Source: DATFTE01 sp963840665 (GTDB lineage Bacteria > Acidobacteriota > Terriglobia > Terriglobales > Acidobacteriaceae). Taken from it: 64,000 bases of DNA. A program made the translations under genes and the position numbers. The first letter of the stretch is position 1, and each line of letters begins with the position of its first letter. The stretch covers positions 310,001-374,000 of the forward strand of contig CAWIZO010000008.1 in NCBI GenBank assembly GCA_963840665.1. Reading direction: 5' to 3'. Shown piece by piece: positions 1 through 8,863 of the stretch. Under the pieces are notes generated by a model that saw only the letters and a program-made list of their open reading frames with translations, had not been told where the DNA came from and did no database searches.

Positions 1-1001
1 TTTGACCTGCTTTACGAAGGCAGCACCTCGACAGCATCATCGTTGCGCGCCGCCCAAAAGCATATCGAAGAACTAGCCCGCTTCGAGCCGAAATTCCACG
101 AAGCCGTCACGCACTTGATTCTGCTCGCATCAGCGTCGAAGACGTGGGCGCGACGGTGCGTGATTATGCAGGGGGCATCCATGCCTCGCCTGAGCACCTT
201 GCCGAGGTCGAAGACCGTTTGGCCTCGATCGATCGCCTGAAGCGTAAGTACGGGCCGACGCTCGACGACGTCATCAAGTTCGGCGACGAGGTCAGCGGCA
301 AGCTTGCCGCCATGGAAAACAAAGACGAGACCCTGCGCCTGTTGCGCGCGGAACTCGATCAGGCAGGCGACGCTTACCTTCGAGCCGCGCGCGCGATTTC
401 GAAGAAGCGATACGAAGCGGCTCGCAAACTCGAAAAGCTGGTCGAGGCCGAAATCAACGACCTCGCTATGAAAACGCACTTCCACATCGAAGTCAGCGGC
501 ACCGACGAAGAAGGGAACTGGACGTCGACAGGATTCGATCAGGTGGTCTATTTGATCTCAACAAATCCGGGAGAGCCCCTGCGCCGCCTGGAACACATCG
601 CTTCTGGTGGCGAACTCTCGCGCGTGATGCTCGCTCTGAAAGCCAGCGTGGCGCGGACGCCCTCGTCCGCGGGGAGTTCGAGAAAAGCCCAGCGAACTTT
701 AGTCTTCGACGAAATCGATACCGGTATCGGCGGAAGTGCGGCCGAAGCGGTCGGCAAGAAACTGAAAAGCCTCTCCCGCACCAGCCAGGTTCTTTGCGTT
801 ACCCACCTCCCGCAAATCGCCACGTTCGCCGACCATCATTACCTGCTGCAGAAGAAAGATTCCGCGAACCGCACGCGCACAACCATCCGTCTCATCACCG
901 GGGGCGAGCGCACGGAGGAAGTCGCCCGCATGCTGAGCGGCGCGAAGCTGACCGACACATCGCGAAAGCATGCCGAGCAGATGATCAAGGCGAACGGGTG
1001 A
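1..1001 (+). CDS. recN: DNA repair protein RecN, 3' part, one frameshift
   Basis: This is the C-terminal half of RecN, an SMC-like ATPase that acts at double-strand breaks. It is cut by the window start. The visible part is the end of the coiled coil (ARFEPKFHEAV, then ISVEDVGATVRDYAGGI) followed by the C-terminal ATPase lobe: signature HIASGGELSRVMLALK, Walker B TLVFDEIDTGIGG, and the switch region VLCVTHLPQIATFAD. Codons 1-117 are in frame 1, while the rest from 118 is in frame 3. Restoring one G after base 117 (TTG GAT TCT) joins them into the expected L-D-S-A-R-I-S-V-E-D run, so a one-base deletion is the likely cause. Family identity is very secure from the signature and Walker B motifs. 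Confidence 0.93.
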
Positions 1002-1020
1002 GGACTGAAAGTCTCTTCCA

Positions 1021-1050
1021 TGATGACGTCATCCCGAGCGGAGCGAGGGG
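1021..1050. repeat. left half of dispersed palindromic repeat R, split by IS30
   Basis: The sequence TGACGTCATCCCGAGCGGAG followed by CGAGGGG matches the left arm of the intact copy at 34213-34312 and the copy at 33085-33200. The right half resumes after the insertion element at 2105. The copy was therefore intact before the element landed in it. Confidence 0.7.
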
Positions 1051-2104
1051 ATGAATTCACGTTTGAAGTGCAACAGAGTGTTCCAAGAATACCTCGTTGG
1101 GAGTTTTGAAGCCGAGGCATTTTCTGGGGGTATCGTTGTAGCGTTCGAGGCAGAGGGCGAGGCGCTGGGCGGGCAGGTCGTCGAGGTCGGTGTTTCTAGG
1201 CAACAGGCGGCGCAAACGGCCAATCGCGTTTTCGATGCCGCCCTTCTGCCAGGGCGAGTGGGTGTCGCAGAACCAGGTCTGGATGCCAAACCGTCGGCTC
1301 AGGAGATAGTGTTTGCTGAACTCCGCTCCGTTGTCGAAGGTCATGGATTGACATACGCGCGCGGGCAGCGCTTCCAGCAGGGTGCTGAGATTGTCGGCGA
1401 CCGACTGCGCCGTTCTCGTGTTCTGCCGCATCAGCAGGGCGCGCCGCGATCGGCGTTCCTGCATCACCAGCAGGAACTGTCCCGGTTTGCGGAAGCTCAT
1501 GAGGTCGGCCTCCCAATCGCCCGTGCGCGTTCTGGTCTCCACCACCGCCGGACGATCATGGATGGAAACCCTCTCCAATATCGACGCCGTCGACCAGCGG
1601 CCATTGGGCAGACGGTTTCCGCGACGGTATTTTTGCCGAGGCAGCCAGCGATGCAGAGTTTCGTTGAAGGACCAACTGCGCCAATAAATGTAACGGTAGA
1701 TGGATTCGTAGCTGATGCGGTCGCTGCCCGGCAACTGGGCCATGCGCCCGGCAATCTGCTCCGGCGACCATCCGGCAGCGAGATGCTGCAACACTTTCTC
1801 CCGAAGTTCGGGCTGACGTTCCAGCTTGTGGGCCCGACCGCGGGCATGACGACGCAGCATCAGCCGCTGCGCGCGCTCGGGATCGTAGCCCCCCGGCCAC
1901 TGCTTAGAGACCTTGCTGTTGCGCTTCAGTTCACGACTAATGGTCGCCGCGCTCCTCCCCAGAGTGGCGGCGATGCAGCGCAGAGATTTACCGTTTGCAT
2001 GCAGACGGTAAATCTCAATCCGCTCCCTGAGCACCAACTGCTCATATCTTCTCTTTTCCATCGCAACACCTTTGTACGGTGTTGCACTTGATTCGTGAAC
2101 TCAT
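1051..2104. mobile_element. IS30-family insertion sequence, 1054 bp
   Basis: The ends form terminal inverted repeats of about 26 bp. The left end reads ATGAATTCACG-4nt-AAGTGCAACA and the inverted right end ATGAGTTCACG-4nt-AAGTGCAACA. Size and single transposase gene fit IS30. Both flanks are a run of G (GGGG at 1047-1050 and 2105-2108), consistent with a 3-4 bp target duplication whose exact length cannot be fixed because of the G run. The insertion point lies inside a dispersed palindrome. The element looks intact, since the transposase frame is uninterrupted and its stop codon lies within the left repeat. Confidence 0.88.
1057..2061 (-). CDS. IS30 family transposase
   Basis: A 334-residue DDE transposase. 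The N-terminal helix-turn-helix (residues about 8-50, ending SLRCIAATLGRSAATISREL) recognises the ends. The catalytic core shows GDWEADLM (first Asp), MTFDNGAEFSKH (second Asp) and the IS30 signature SPWQKGGIENAIGRLRRLLP with the catalytic Glu. Length fits the family (about 320-380). The ATG at 2061 sits just inside the right inverted repeat. No frameshift is present, unlike many host genes here, so the element may be active. Open frames on the opposite strand of this gene are shadows. Confidence 0.93.
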   Translation of the reverse strand: MEKRRYEQLVLRERIEIYRLHANGKSLRCIAATLGRSAATISRELKRNSKVSKQWPGGYDPERAQRLMLRRHARGRAHKLERQPELREKVLQHLAAGWSPEQIAGRMAQLPGSDRISYESIYRYIYWRSWSFNETLHRWLPRQKYRRGNRLPNGRWSTASILERVSIHDRPAVVETRTRTGDWEADLMSFRKPGQFLLVMQERRSRRALLMRQNTRTAQSVADNLSTLLEALPARVCQSMTFDNGAEFSKHYLLSRRFGIQTWFCDTHSPWQKGGIENAIGRLRRLLPRNTDLDDLPAQRLALCLERYNDTPRKCLGFKTPNEVFLEHSVALQT

Positions 2105-2178
2105 GGGGATCTGGCGCGGATCGACGGTACTCTTACCCGCGCCCGATCCTTCGCCTTATCGGGCTCAGGATTACGCCG
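2105..2178. repeat. right half of dispersed palindromic repeat R
   Basis: GGGATCTGG, then CGATCCTTCGCCTTATCGGG and CTCAGGATTACGCC, resemble the right arm of the copy at 34270-34312 (CCAGATCCTTCGCC, then GGTTCAGGACGACGTCA). Joining it to 1021-1050 recreates one full hairpin repeat. Confidence 0.65.
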
Positions 2179-2207
2179 GCCAATGGAGGAATGGCGGCGG
2201 TGAGGAC

Positions 2208-2564
2208 CTACTTGGATATCCCCTTGCGCTTCGCTGGTTTCGTCTTCCCATTTTTCTCCACTCTCAGCTTCCAAGCCGTCCGTAGCGCTCCGGCTAGCAC
2301 ATCTTCGCTCGCCTTCCCCAGACGAATGTGGGTTGCTCCCATCCTTCCCCATCCACCGTGAACGGGCAGAAAGACCTCCGGCAGTTCGCGCACAAAATCG
2401 GCTTGAAGTTCCGGTGTGAGCATGAGGTTGCCGTAGCCCTGCTTCTCGGAAGCGAGGGTGGCGAAGATGCGACCGCCGACGCGGAAGTCGGCTGCGCCCA
2501 TGTGCGAGCCCTCTTCTGCGCCTTCCAGAGTCAGCGCGATCCGTCGGAAATCAGTTGCATTCAT
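2208..2564 (-). CDS. MmcQ/YjbR family protein
   Basis: A 118-residue cytosolic protein of the MmcQ/YjbR (CyaY-like fold) family, whose function is not settled. Diagnostic stretches are the start FRRIALTLEGAEEGSHMGAADFRVGGRIFATL and the C-terminal GGWGRMGATHIRLGKASED, ending in a basic Lys-rich tail. The start codon overlaps the stop of the ankyrin gene upstream by ATGA (2561-2564), so the two are probably co-translated. Acidobacteria often carry several of these genes next to unrelated partners, so context adds little. Confidence 0.85.
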   Translation of the reverse strand: MNATDFRRIALTLEGAEEGSHMGAADFRVGGRIFATLASEKQGYGNLMLTPELQADFVRELPEVFLPVHGGWGRMGATHIRLGKASEDVLAGALRTAWKLRVEKNGKTKPAKRKGISK

Positions 2565-3693
2565 CGCGACTCCTGCGCATCGATACTACGCCGGTCTGTC
2601 ATGCGTTGACGCGCTTGTTCACGAAGATACTTTTCGATGAGAATCTTTCCCGCTTGCCGCGCCCAGTCCGCCGGCGTTGCGTGCCAAAGAATGTCTTCTA
2701 AATCCAGTCTTGCCCCATGTTCCACTAGCAGCCGCACCACCTCTTCGTGGCCGGCGCCAGCGGCCTGATGCAATGGCGTGGTATGAGAGTGTCCGCCGAC
2801 CGGATTGTAACGATCGGGATCTTCTCCAGCATCGAGCAGCATGCGCACGATTTCGACGTGGCCATTGTCAGCCGCCAGGCTGAGCGCGAGGTGGCGGTCT
2901 TCCGCGCTTGCCGCAGGCAACAAGAGGCGGGCGTCGTCCGTGCGTCCGAGCATCGCCGCCACCGGCAGATCGATCGCCGCGCCGCGCTCGAGCAAAGCCT
3001 TCACTGAGTCAACCTCTCCGTGAAGGGCTGCAGCCTCGATGGCAGTTTCGGGATCGGCTCCGTTGTCACAAAGTAAGTCAATGAGCGGACGTTGCACTCG
3101 GCATTCGCGAGGCACGCTTCCAGTAGCGACCAGCATCAGGGTCTCATTCAATGCTTCCTGGGATGGCCCGGCATCAACAATGGCCTTCGCCACTTCCAAA
3201 ATGTTGGCAGGCAATTTCCCGTGGCGCACGGGATTCTCGGCGATGAACTCCAGCAGCGTTGGATGGTAGAAGTAGTTTCCGCCTTCGAAATCGACGTGCT
3301 GAAAAACCAGTTTGGGATGCTGGTGCAAGAAAACACGCAATCCCGCTGCGTCGCCCGAGTCGATAAGAGCCACGGCTTGACGAAAAGTGGCGTCCTCGAT
3401 GCGCTCATGGTGCGGAAGTTCGAGACGATCAGTAAGCGTGGTTTTTCGATGTGGCGCTTGAGCCGTGTCCAGCTGGGGAATCCGTATTCGCGTGCAATGG
3501 CGAGTTGCGCGTCGCTGAGTCGTAATGTGGCAGCGAAGACTTTGGCGTCGCTAAAATGGCGGAATCGCGAATGAAACTCCCGCAACCGCTGTGCTGCACG
3601 CGGATCGCGAGCCGCATGATCTTTCAACAAGTCTTTCGCTTGATGCTTGAGATGTTCGAGGTTGGGATTCGACGGGAGACGCTTGACCGGCAT
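2561..3693 (-). CDS. ankyrin repeat protein, one frameshift
   Basis: The protein begins MPVKRLPSNPNLEHLKHQAKDLL, followed by a helical segment (SDAQLAIAREYGFPSWTRLKRHIEK) and then ankyrin repeats. Clear repeat units include GADPETAIEAAALHGEVDSV, NGHVEIVRMLLDAGEDP and TTPLHQAAGAGHEEVVRLLV. Ankyrin repeats mediate protein-protein contacts, and no partner can be named. The frame breaks at 3442-3446, where the coding strand has five A; a sixth A restores HIEKTTLTDRLELPHHERIED and runs on into the repeat domain. The product would be about 377 residues. The gene is the first of an overlapping pair with the YjbR gene. Confidence 0.82.
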
Positions 3694-3929
3694 TACGAAC
3701 TTCCTTTCATGAGCCCGAGGTCCGCATGTTGACGGGCAGAAAGTCAGTTCGTGAAATGAGTTGTGAACGACAAGGTGGACTCTGTCCTTTCCGCGGACCG
3801 GATGCGCCCTTCGCGCGGAAAGAGTTTAACATGCATCGGTCAACATAAAACGAGATCGGATCGAGCTCGCTAATGCACATTTTGGAACTGGAAAAGAGTT
3901 ACACAAGGTCGGACGGTACCTCTTATTAA

Positions 3930-4703
3930 CTAGTGAACAGGCGAGCGAGGATTTGAAGTCGAGTTCGAGTTTACCGACACCGGAGGACTTCCCTCCCTGC
4001 ACATTCCATCGATGATGTCGTCGAAGTACGCGGCAGCGGCTGGCGAAACGTCCCAATACTTGGCAAACTGCCCGAAGCCTCCCGCCCAGCGCCATAAACC
4101 ACCTGACTTCACAACGCCTCGCGCATCCTCAGCGCCGCCGCCTCCAATCTCCTTAGAATCTTCATAACTGATCGATCGCTCCTGGTAGCTCGCAGCGTCG
4201 ACAAAATCCTCCGGCGTCGGGCGTCCAAACGAAACCGTCGCTCCTTCCCAAATTACAAGCCATTCTTTCTTCTTCCCATGTGGATACCGGATCAATCGTT
4301 TCTGGTAGTCAGAGTCGGTTATAACTTTGATCCTCGCATCCTTCGGGATCGCGTACCTCAGGTTCAACCAAGCCGACCGGGGCGGCTCTTTGCAATTCGG
4401 TACGAGCCACGTCTTGCCGACACTATTTATCATCGTCACGCTGAGTTCGGTCTGGTCCTTCCCAGGCACCACCGTGAGAGGTTCGTAGGCCGTAAGCCAA
4501 AAGGAAAACACCCCTTCAGTTTTCTTGATCCGAAACGCACCCTGAGAGTCGGTCTTAGTCCCTTCTTTGCCGCTTTCGAATACGACTACCCCCTCCAACG
4601 GCTTACCGTCGCTCGATTTCACGATCCCGGTCAGATAGTCTTGCGCGAGGGCAGCACTTACCACCAGAACAACCACCGTCGCGATCTGCGAGGCACATTT
4701 CAT
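3930..4703 (-). CDS. secreted protein with carboxypeptidase-regulatory-like domain
   Basis: A 257-residue protein with a signal peptide (MKCASQIATVVVLVVSAALAQ). Residues about 22-90 form a carboxypeptidase regulatory-like beta-sandwich (LTGIVKSSDGKPLEGVVVF, DSQGAFRIKK). The remainder (about 95-257) matches no family I recognise. It contains KVITDSDYQKRLIRYPHGKK and a C-terminal AAAAYFDDIIDGMC. Such N-terminal modules are common in acidobacterial exported proteins and TonB receptors. The DNA for the C-terminal motif (3998-4040) is nearly repeated at 7203-7245, at the end of another small secreted protein. Confidence 0.75.
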   Translation of the reverse strand: MKCASQIATVVVLVVSAALAQDYLTGIVKSSDGKPLEGVVVFESGKEGTKTDSQGAFRIKKTEGVFSFWLTAYEPLTVVPGKDQTELSVTMINSVGKTWLVPNCKEPPRSAWLNLRYAIPKDARIKVITDSDYQKRLIRYPHGKKKEWLVIWEGATVSFGRPTPEDFVDAASYQERSISYEDSKEIGGGGAEDARGVVKSGGLWRWAGGFGQFAKYWDVSPAAAAYFDDIIDGMCREGSPPVSVNSNSTSNPRSPVH

Positions 4704-4793
4704 TTTTCAACCGGGATATTTATCGCTGCGACGCTTCAGGCTCAGGAACGACGTTTGCCAACCAATGTCGACGGACAACCCCGAAGTTCACTC

Positions 4794-6953
4794 CTAATGG
4801 CCTGTGTTCAACAGAATCGTAGCCGTGCCTGCATTCGCGCTGTTTATTGCTACGTCCGGCTTGCCATCCCCATTGAAATCGCCAGTCGCAATGGAAAGGG
4901 GATCAACTCCGACATGGATGATCTGTGGAGTATTAAACGTTCCATCTCCGTTCCCCGACAGAAAACTGAAAATTCCACTAGTCGAGCCCGGAGAACTGTC
5001 TACGGCAAGATCCAGATTGCCGTCGCCATCGAAGTCGGCAATCGCGACCGCGATTCCGTAAATTGAGACGTTATAGCCAATCGGAGATTGGAAAGTTCCG
5101 TCCCCGTTGCCAAGAAGGATGATGACCTGAGACTCGGTCACAACCGCAAGGTCGAGCTTTCCGTCATGGTTCAAATCGGCAGCTGCGCAGAATCGTGCCA
5201 ATCCGTTGCCGATGGTCTCGGCGCCTGTCAGCGGACGGAACGTCCCATCGCCGTTACCGAGAAGGAGGTCTACCGTTGCGGTCTGGCCTTGATTGATCAG
5301 TGCTAGGTCCAGATTGCCATCGCCGTTGAAATCGCCCACCGCGAAGTATGCAGGGTTGTTCTTGCCGACGCTAATCGTCGTCGCTGGTTGCAACGTGCCG
5401 TCGCCATTTCCGAGAAGCAGACTCACGCTTCCGTAGGTACCGTTCCCGCCGTTTGACACGACTACATCGAGATGACCGTCTCGGTTAAAATCCGCGACCG
5501 CGATAGCATTCGGACAAACCCCTACCGTGTAAGTGGCTGAGCGGGAAAAAGTGCCATCCCCTTTGCCGAGGAGGACGCCAAATTTGGAATTTCCGGCGCA
5601 ATTGTAGGCGAGGCCAACAATATCCGGGTGCCCGTCACCGTTCAAGTCCCCGGTAGAAACTGCGATTATGTCTCCAATGGCCAGCGAGTAAGATTTTGTG
5701 GGCGCAAAAGATTGGTTCCTGGCAAGAGCGACGCTTACTCCCTGTGTGTCACCGAATACGAGGTCGCTCTTGCCATCGGAGTTCAGATCGTCCGATACAA
5801 CCGCTTGTGAAGAACCCCCAGCGGAAATGTCATAGGCAGATGCGAAGTTCGTCTTGCGGTTGAGCAAAATGCTGACATTGCCGTCGGTACGGTTGGCGGT
5901 GGCGATATCCATGAGCCCGTCTCCGTTGAAATCGCCAGTTATCGGTGTGGGATCGGTCCCAACGGACCACGCTTGCGTGGCGAATTGGAAGGTGCCGTCT
6001 CCGTTTCCAATGATCACACTGATGTCGTACCCATTCGTCACAGCAACGTCGTTCTTGCCGTCCCCGTTGAAGTCGGCAGCAACTATGTACCCGATAGCCC
6101 CGGGTTCGTAGCCAAAGTCGCGTTCCGGCTGAAAGGTGCCGTCACCATTTCCGAGAAAGATTCCGATCTTTCCGAGGAGACCCAACGAATCCCCGCCAGA
6201 GCGGGACATCACCAAATCGACCCTGCCATCGCCGTTAAAGTCAGCAGCGATCACTGGACCGGGGAAGGAAACATCCACTTCAAGCGCAGAGTCGAACGTT
6301 CCGTTTCCTTTCCCAAGCAAAACATAAAATCCCGTAGTCCCGGCTGAGTTCTCTTCGCCCACCAGGTCGAGTTTACCGTCCCCGTTGATGTCGATCACTT
6401 GAATGGAACTAGCAGAATTAAACGCGTCGAACAACGGTGGTTGAAAGGTGCCATCCCCGTTTCCCAACTGCACGTCGATACCGCCGAGCGTCTGGTACAC
6501 GAGATCCAGGATTCCATCACCGTTGAAATCCCCGGTCACAACCATTCCCACACTCGCGTGAGTGTACAAAGGCGGCTGAAAAGTGCCATCTCCGTTTCCC
6601 ATCAGAATGCTGTAGCCGGTAATGACTCCCACGACCAGATCTTGCTTGCCGTCCCGGTTGAAGTCGCCCACCGCGATGCTCTGCGAATACTCGTTCAAGC
6701 TGATTTCCATTTGCTGCTGGAACGCCCCTTGGCCTCCGCCAATGAGGATCGAGATGTACATCGCTCCGTTGTTGGCAGTAGCGAGGTCGAGACGCCCATC
6801 GTTATTGAAGTCACCGACCGCGATGGCCGAAGGCGCGAGACCGGTGGCATAGGTTCTCGCCGGACCGAGGAACGGTACTTGAGCGGCGATCCCCACGTGT
6901 GAGGCGAGAATCATCGTTACGAAAGTGATTGTTAGGAAAGCTTTTGAAATCAT
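4794..6953 (-). CDS. secreted FG-GAP/VCBS repeat protein
   Basis: About 719 residues. The ATG at 6953 is preferred because it gives a signal peptide (MISKAFLTITFVTMILASHVG); the frame stays open upstream to 7085 but without such a start. The mature protein is a chain of roughly a dozen repeats with the form GDFNGDGxxDLA...LLGNGDGTFQ. The Asp-rich D-x-N-x-D-G-x-x-D loops bind calcium in integrin-like beta-propellers. Likely extracellular or surface-exposed, with a structural or adhesive role; no catalytic residues are visible. The DNA repeats are diverged, so they are coding repeats and not a microsatellite. Confidence 0.88.
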   Translation of the reverse strand: MISKAFLTITFVTMILASHVGIAAQVPFLGPARTYATGLAPSAIAVGDFNNDGRLDLATANNGAMYISILIGGGQGAFQQQMEISLNEYSQSIAVGDFNRDGKQDLVVGVITGYSILMGNGDGTFQPPLYTHASVGMVVTGDFNGDGILDLVYQTLGGIDVQLGNGDGTFQPPLFDAFNSASSIQVIDINGDGKLDLVGEENSAGTTGFYVLLGKGNGTFDSALEVDVSFPGPVIAADFNGDGRVDLVMSRSGGDSLGLLGKIGIFLGNGDGTFQPERDFGYEPGAIGYIVAADFNGDGKNDVAVTNGYDISVIIGNGDGTFQFATQAWSVGTDPTPITGDFNGDGLMDIATANRTDGNVSILLNRKTNFASAYDISAGGSSQAVVSDDLNSDGKSDLVFGDTQGVSVALARNQSFAPTKSYSLAIGDIIAVSTGDLNGDGHPDIVGLAYNCAGNSKFGVLLGKGDGTFSRSATYTVGVCPNAIAVADFNRDGHLDVVVSNGGNGTYGSVSLLLGNGDGTLQPATTISVGKNNPAYFAVGDFNGDGNLDLALINQGQTATVDLLLGNGDGTFRPLTGAETIGNGLARFCAAADLNHDGKLDLAVVTESQVIILLGNGDGTFQSPIGYNVSIYGIAVAIADFDGDGNLDLAVDSSPGSTSGIFSFLSGNGDGTFNTPQIIHVGVDPLSIATGDFNGDGKPDVAINSANAGTATILLNTGH

Positions 6954-7146
6954 AAACGGAGTTGTACTGGACCTTCTTCGAAAGAGTGCGCTGCAACGTT
7001 TTGTCACGAAGTTGACCAGGAGACAAGAGCCGAACTTCTCTTGTCCAAAGACTAACCTGTCACGCCTTTGGTTCCTGCGAGCCAAACTGAGCGAAGGACA
7101 TCACTGCGGTTTCTTCCGGCGGGAACGCTGAAAACAGCGTGTTGGG

Positions 7147-7647
7147 TTATCTTGAACCTTTGGTTGCGTTCGAGTTCTTGTCCGCAAGCGCGTACTCTTC
7201 GTTGCACTTTCCATCGATGATCTTGTCGAAGTACGCGGCAGCGCCGTTCTACCGTCCGTGCAGATTCACCCGATTGCTCCGGGATGAGCGATTGGGACTT
7301 CCGCTGCCGGGTGTGTTCTTGACCCCGGTCCGCGACGGCATGCTTTGCTGATAAAAGTTGTCGGCGGCAGGTTTGGCCTCCGCCGGTAGTTTGTAGGGTT
7401 GGACTTTTGGCGTCTTCGCCGCAGGTTGAATCACGGTGTTTGCGGTCTGACGCTCGAGCTTGTCGAGCTGGGAGTTGGTGTCCTTTTGTCCGTTCTGGGC
7501 GCCACCGCTCATCTGGGCCGGGAAGAACGGGTCGTCGTAGCGCCGTGTTTGCGGGTGGCGTCCAGGTACCCGATCCCCTCGGTAGCCTGACCAAATGCAG
7601 GCAATGACAGGGCTGCCACGCAGAGTAATGCACGCAAGCTTTTTCAT
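7147..7647 (-). CDS. small secreted protein, frameshifted, possible internal stop
   Basis: The ATG at 7647 follows GGAGAG and begins MKKLACIT. Reading on in a shifted frame gives a good signal peptide (LCVAALSLPAFGQATEGIGYLD), then returning to the first frame gives RRYDDPFFPAQMSGGAQNG. Two indels, one in a G run (CACGGCGC read as CACGGGCGC), would make this one secreted protein. A TAG at 7249-7251 ends the open frame, yet the same frame continues with AAAYFDKIIDGKCNEEYALA to a TAA at 7147. That tail resembles the C-terminus of the protein at 3930-4703. I do not recognise the family, and the true C-terminus is uncertain. Confidence 0.5.
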
Positions 7648-7887
7648 CGACACTCTCCAGCGCGGCGCTTACGAGGATACCGCCGCAATGTCATGATTCT
7701 ATCGATATCCCCCCGGCGTGGGGAACACCCCATTGGTGGTATCCCTGTCCCATTCGCTGCGCCAATTCCCCAATCGCTGCTAATCCTATCCATTTCTAGG
7801 GCTTACGTTGACCAAATGGGTACTTTCCGGTAGTTTAGAAGCATCCTATCCGTGGGAAAAGTGTAGGCTAGGAGCAGGCATATTACT

Positions 7888-8863
7888 GTGCGTGAGGATC
7901 AGAAAACACTGCTTTTATTGAAGCCGCGGGGCTTTTGTGCCGGAGTGGTCCGGGCGATTGATATTGTCCGCATTGCGCTGGAAGCTTTTGGGCCGCCGAT
8001 TTATGTGCGCAAAGAGATCGTCCACAACCGCTTTGTGGTGGAAGAGCTTCAGGGCAAAGGGGCGATTTTTGTCGATAGCGTCGAGGAAGTGCCTAATGGC
8101 GAGCGCGTGATTTATAGCGCGCACGGCGTTTCTCCCGAAGTGCGCGAGGCCAGCAAGCACCGCAAGCTGCGCGTGATTGACGCGACCTGTCCGCTGGTCA
8201 CCAAGGTCCACGTGGAGGCGGTCAAGTTCGCCAAAGAAGGCTATTCGCTGATGTTGATCGGCCATCGCGACCATGACGAAGTGATTGGCACGCTGGGCGA
8301 AGCACCGATGGTGACGCAGGTGGTGGGAATCACCGAGCAGGTGCAGTCGCTGACCGTGGCTGATCCTAACCGCGTCGCTTATCTGACGCAGACAACGTTG
8401 AGTCTCGACGAGACCAAAGACATCATTGCCGCGCTGCGTAAGAAGTTCCCCAACATCAAGGGGCCGGCGCGCGCAGGATATCTGTTATGCCACGGAAAAC
8501 CGGCAGGTTGCGGTGAAGCAAGTGGCGTCGGAGGCCGATCTGTTACTGGTGGTCGGCTCCGATAACAGCTCCAATTCCAACAGTTTAGTCGAGGTGGCTC
8601 GCAATCTCGGCACCAATTCGCATCTAATCGACAGCTTCCGCAATATCAAGCCGGAGTGGCTGGACGGGGTGAAGACGATTGCGTTAACCGCGGGCGCTTC
8701 GGCTCCGGAGTGCCTGGTCGAGGAAGTGGTGAAATTTCTCGATACCAAGGGCTTCAAGAACGTACAAGAAGTCGAGGTCATGCCCGAAAATGTGCGCTTT
8801 GGTCTGCCGCCGGAGATTGTGCAGGCCATCGCCAGTGCTCCCCCGTCGGCGAATGCGGAGTAA
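7888..8863 (+). CDS. ispH: 4-hydroxy-3-methylbut-2-enyl diphosphate reductase, one frameshift
   Basis: IspH (LytB) is the [4Fe-4S] enzyme that performs the last step of the MEP pathway, giving IPP and DMAPP. Conserved parts are KPRGFCAGVVRAI (first cluster Cys), the EIVHNRFVVEEL segment, IDATCPLVTKVH (second Cys) and, after the shift, DICYATENRQVAV, VVGSDNSSNSNSLVEVA and ALTAGASAPECLVEEVV (third Cys). The frame changes near 8468-8478 inside a GC alternation (GGCGCGCGCAGG), by +1 or -2. The start is taken as GTG at 7888, with AGGAG upstream at a slightly long distance. The stop is directly followed by the ATG of shc, placing precursor supply in the hopanoid operon. Confidence 0.92.

Noticed and set aside
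1051..2091. 346-codon open frame antisense to the IS30 transposase
   Set aside because: It is the shadow of the transposase gene; its translation shows no known motif, while the opposite strand carries a complete DDE transposase.
4794..6953. Periodic repeats resembling a CRISPR or tandem array
   Set aside because: The periodicity comes from diverged FG-GAP/VCBS protein repeats (GDFNGDG...GNGDGTF); there are no identical repeats or unique spacers.
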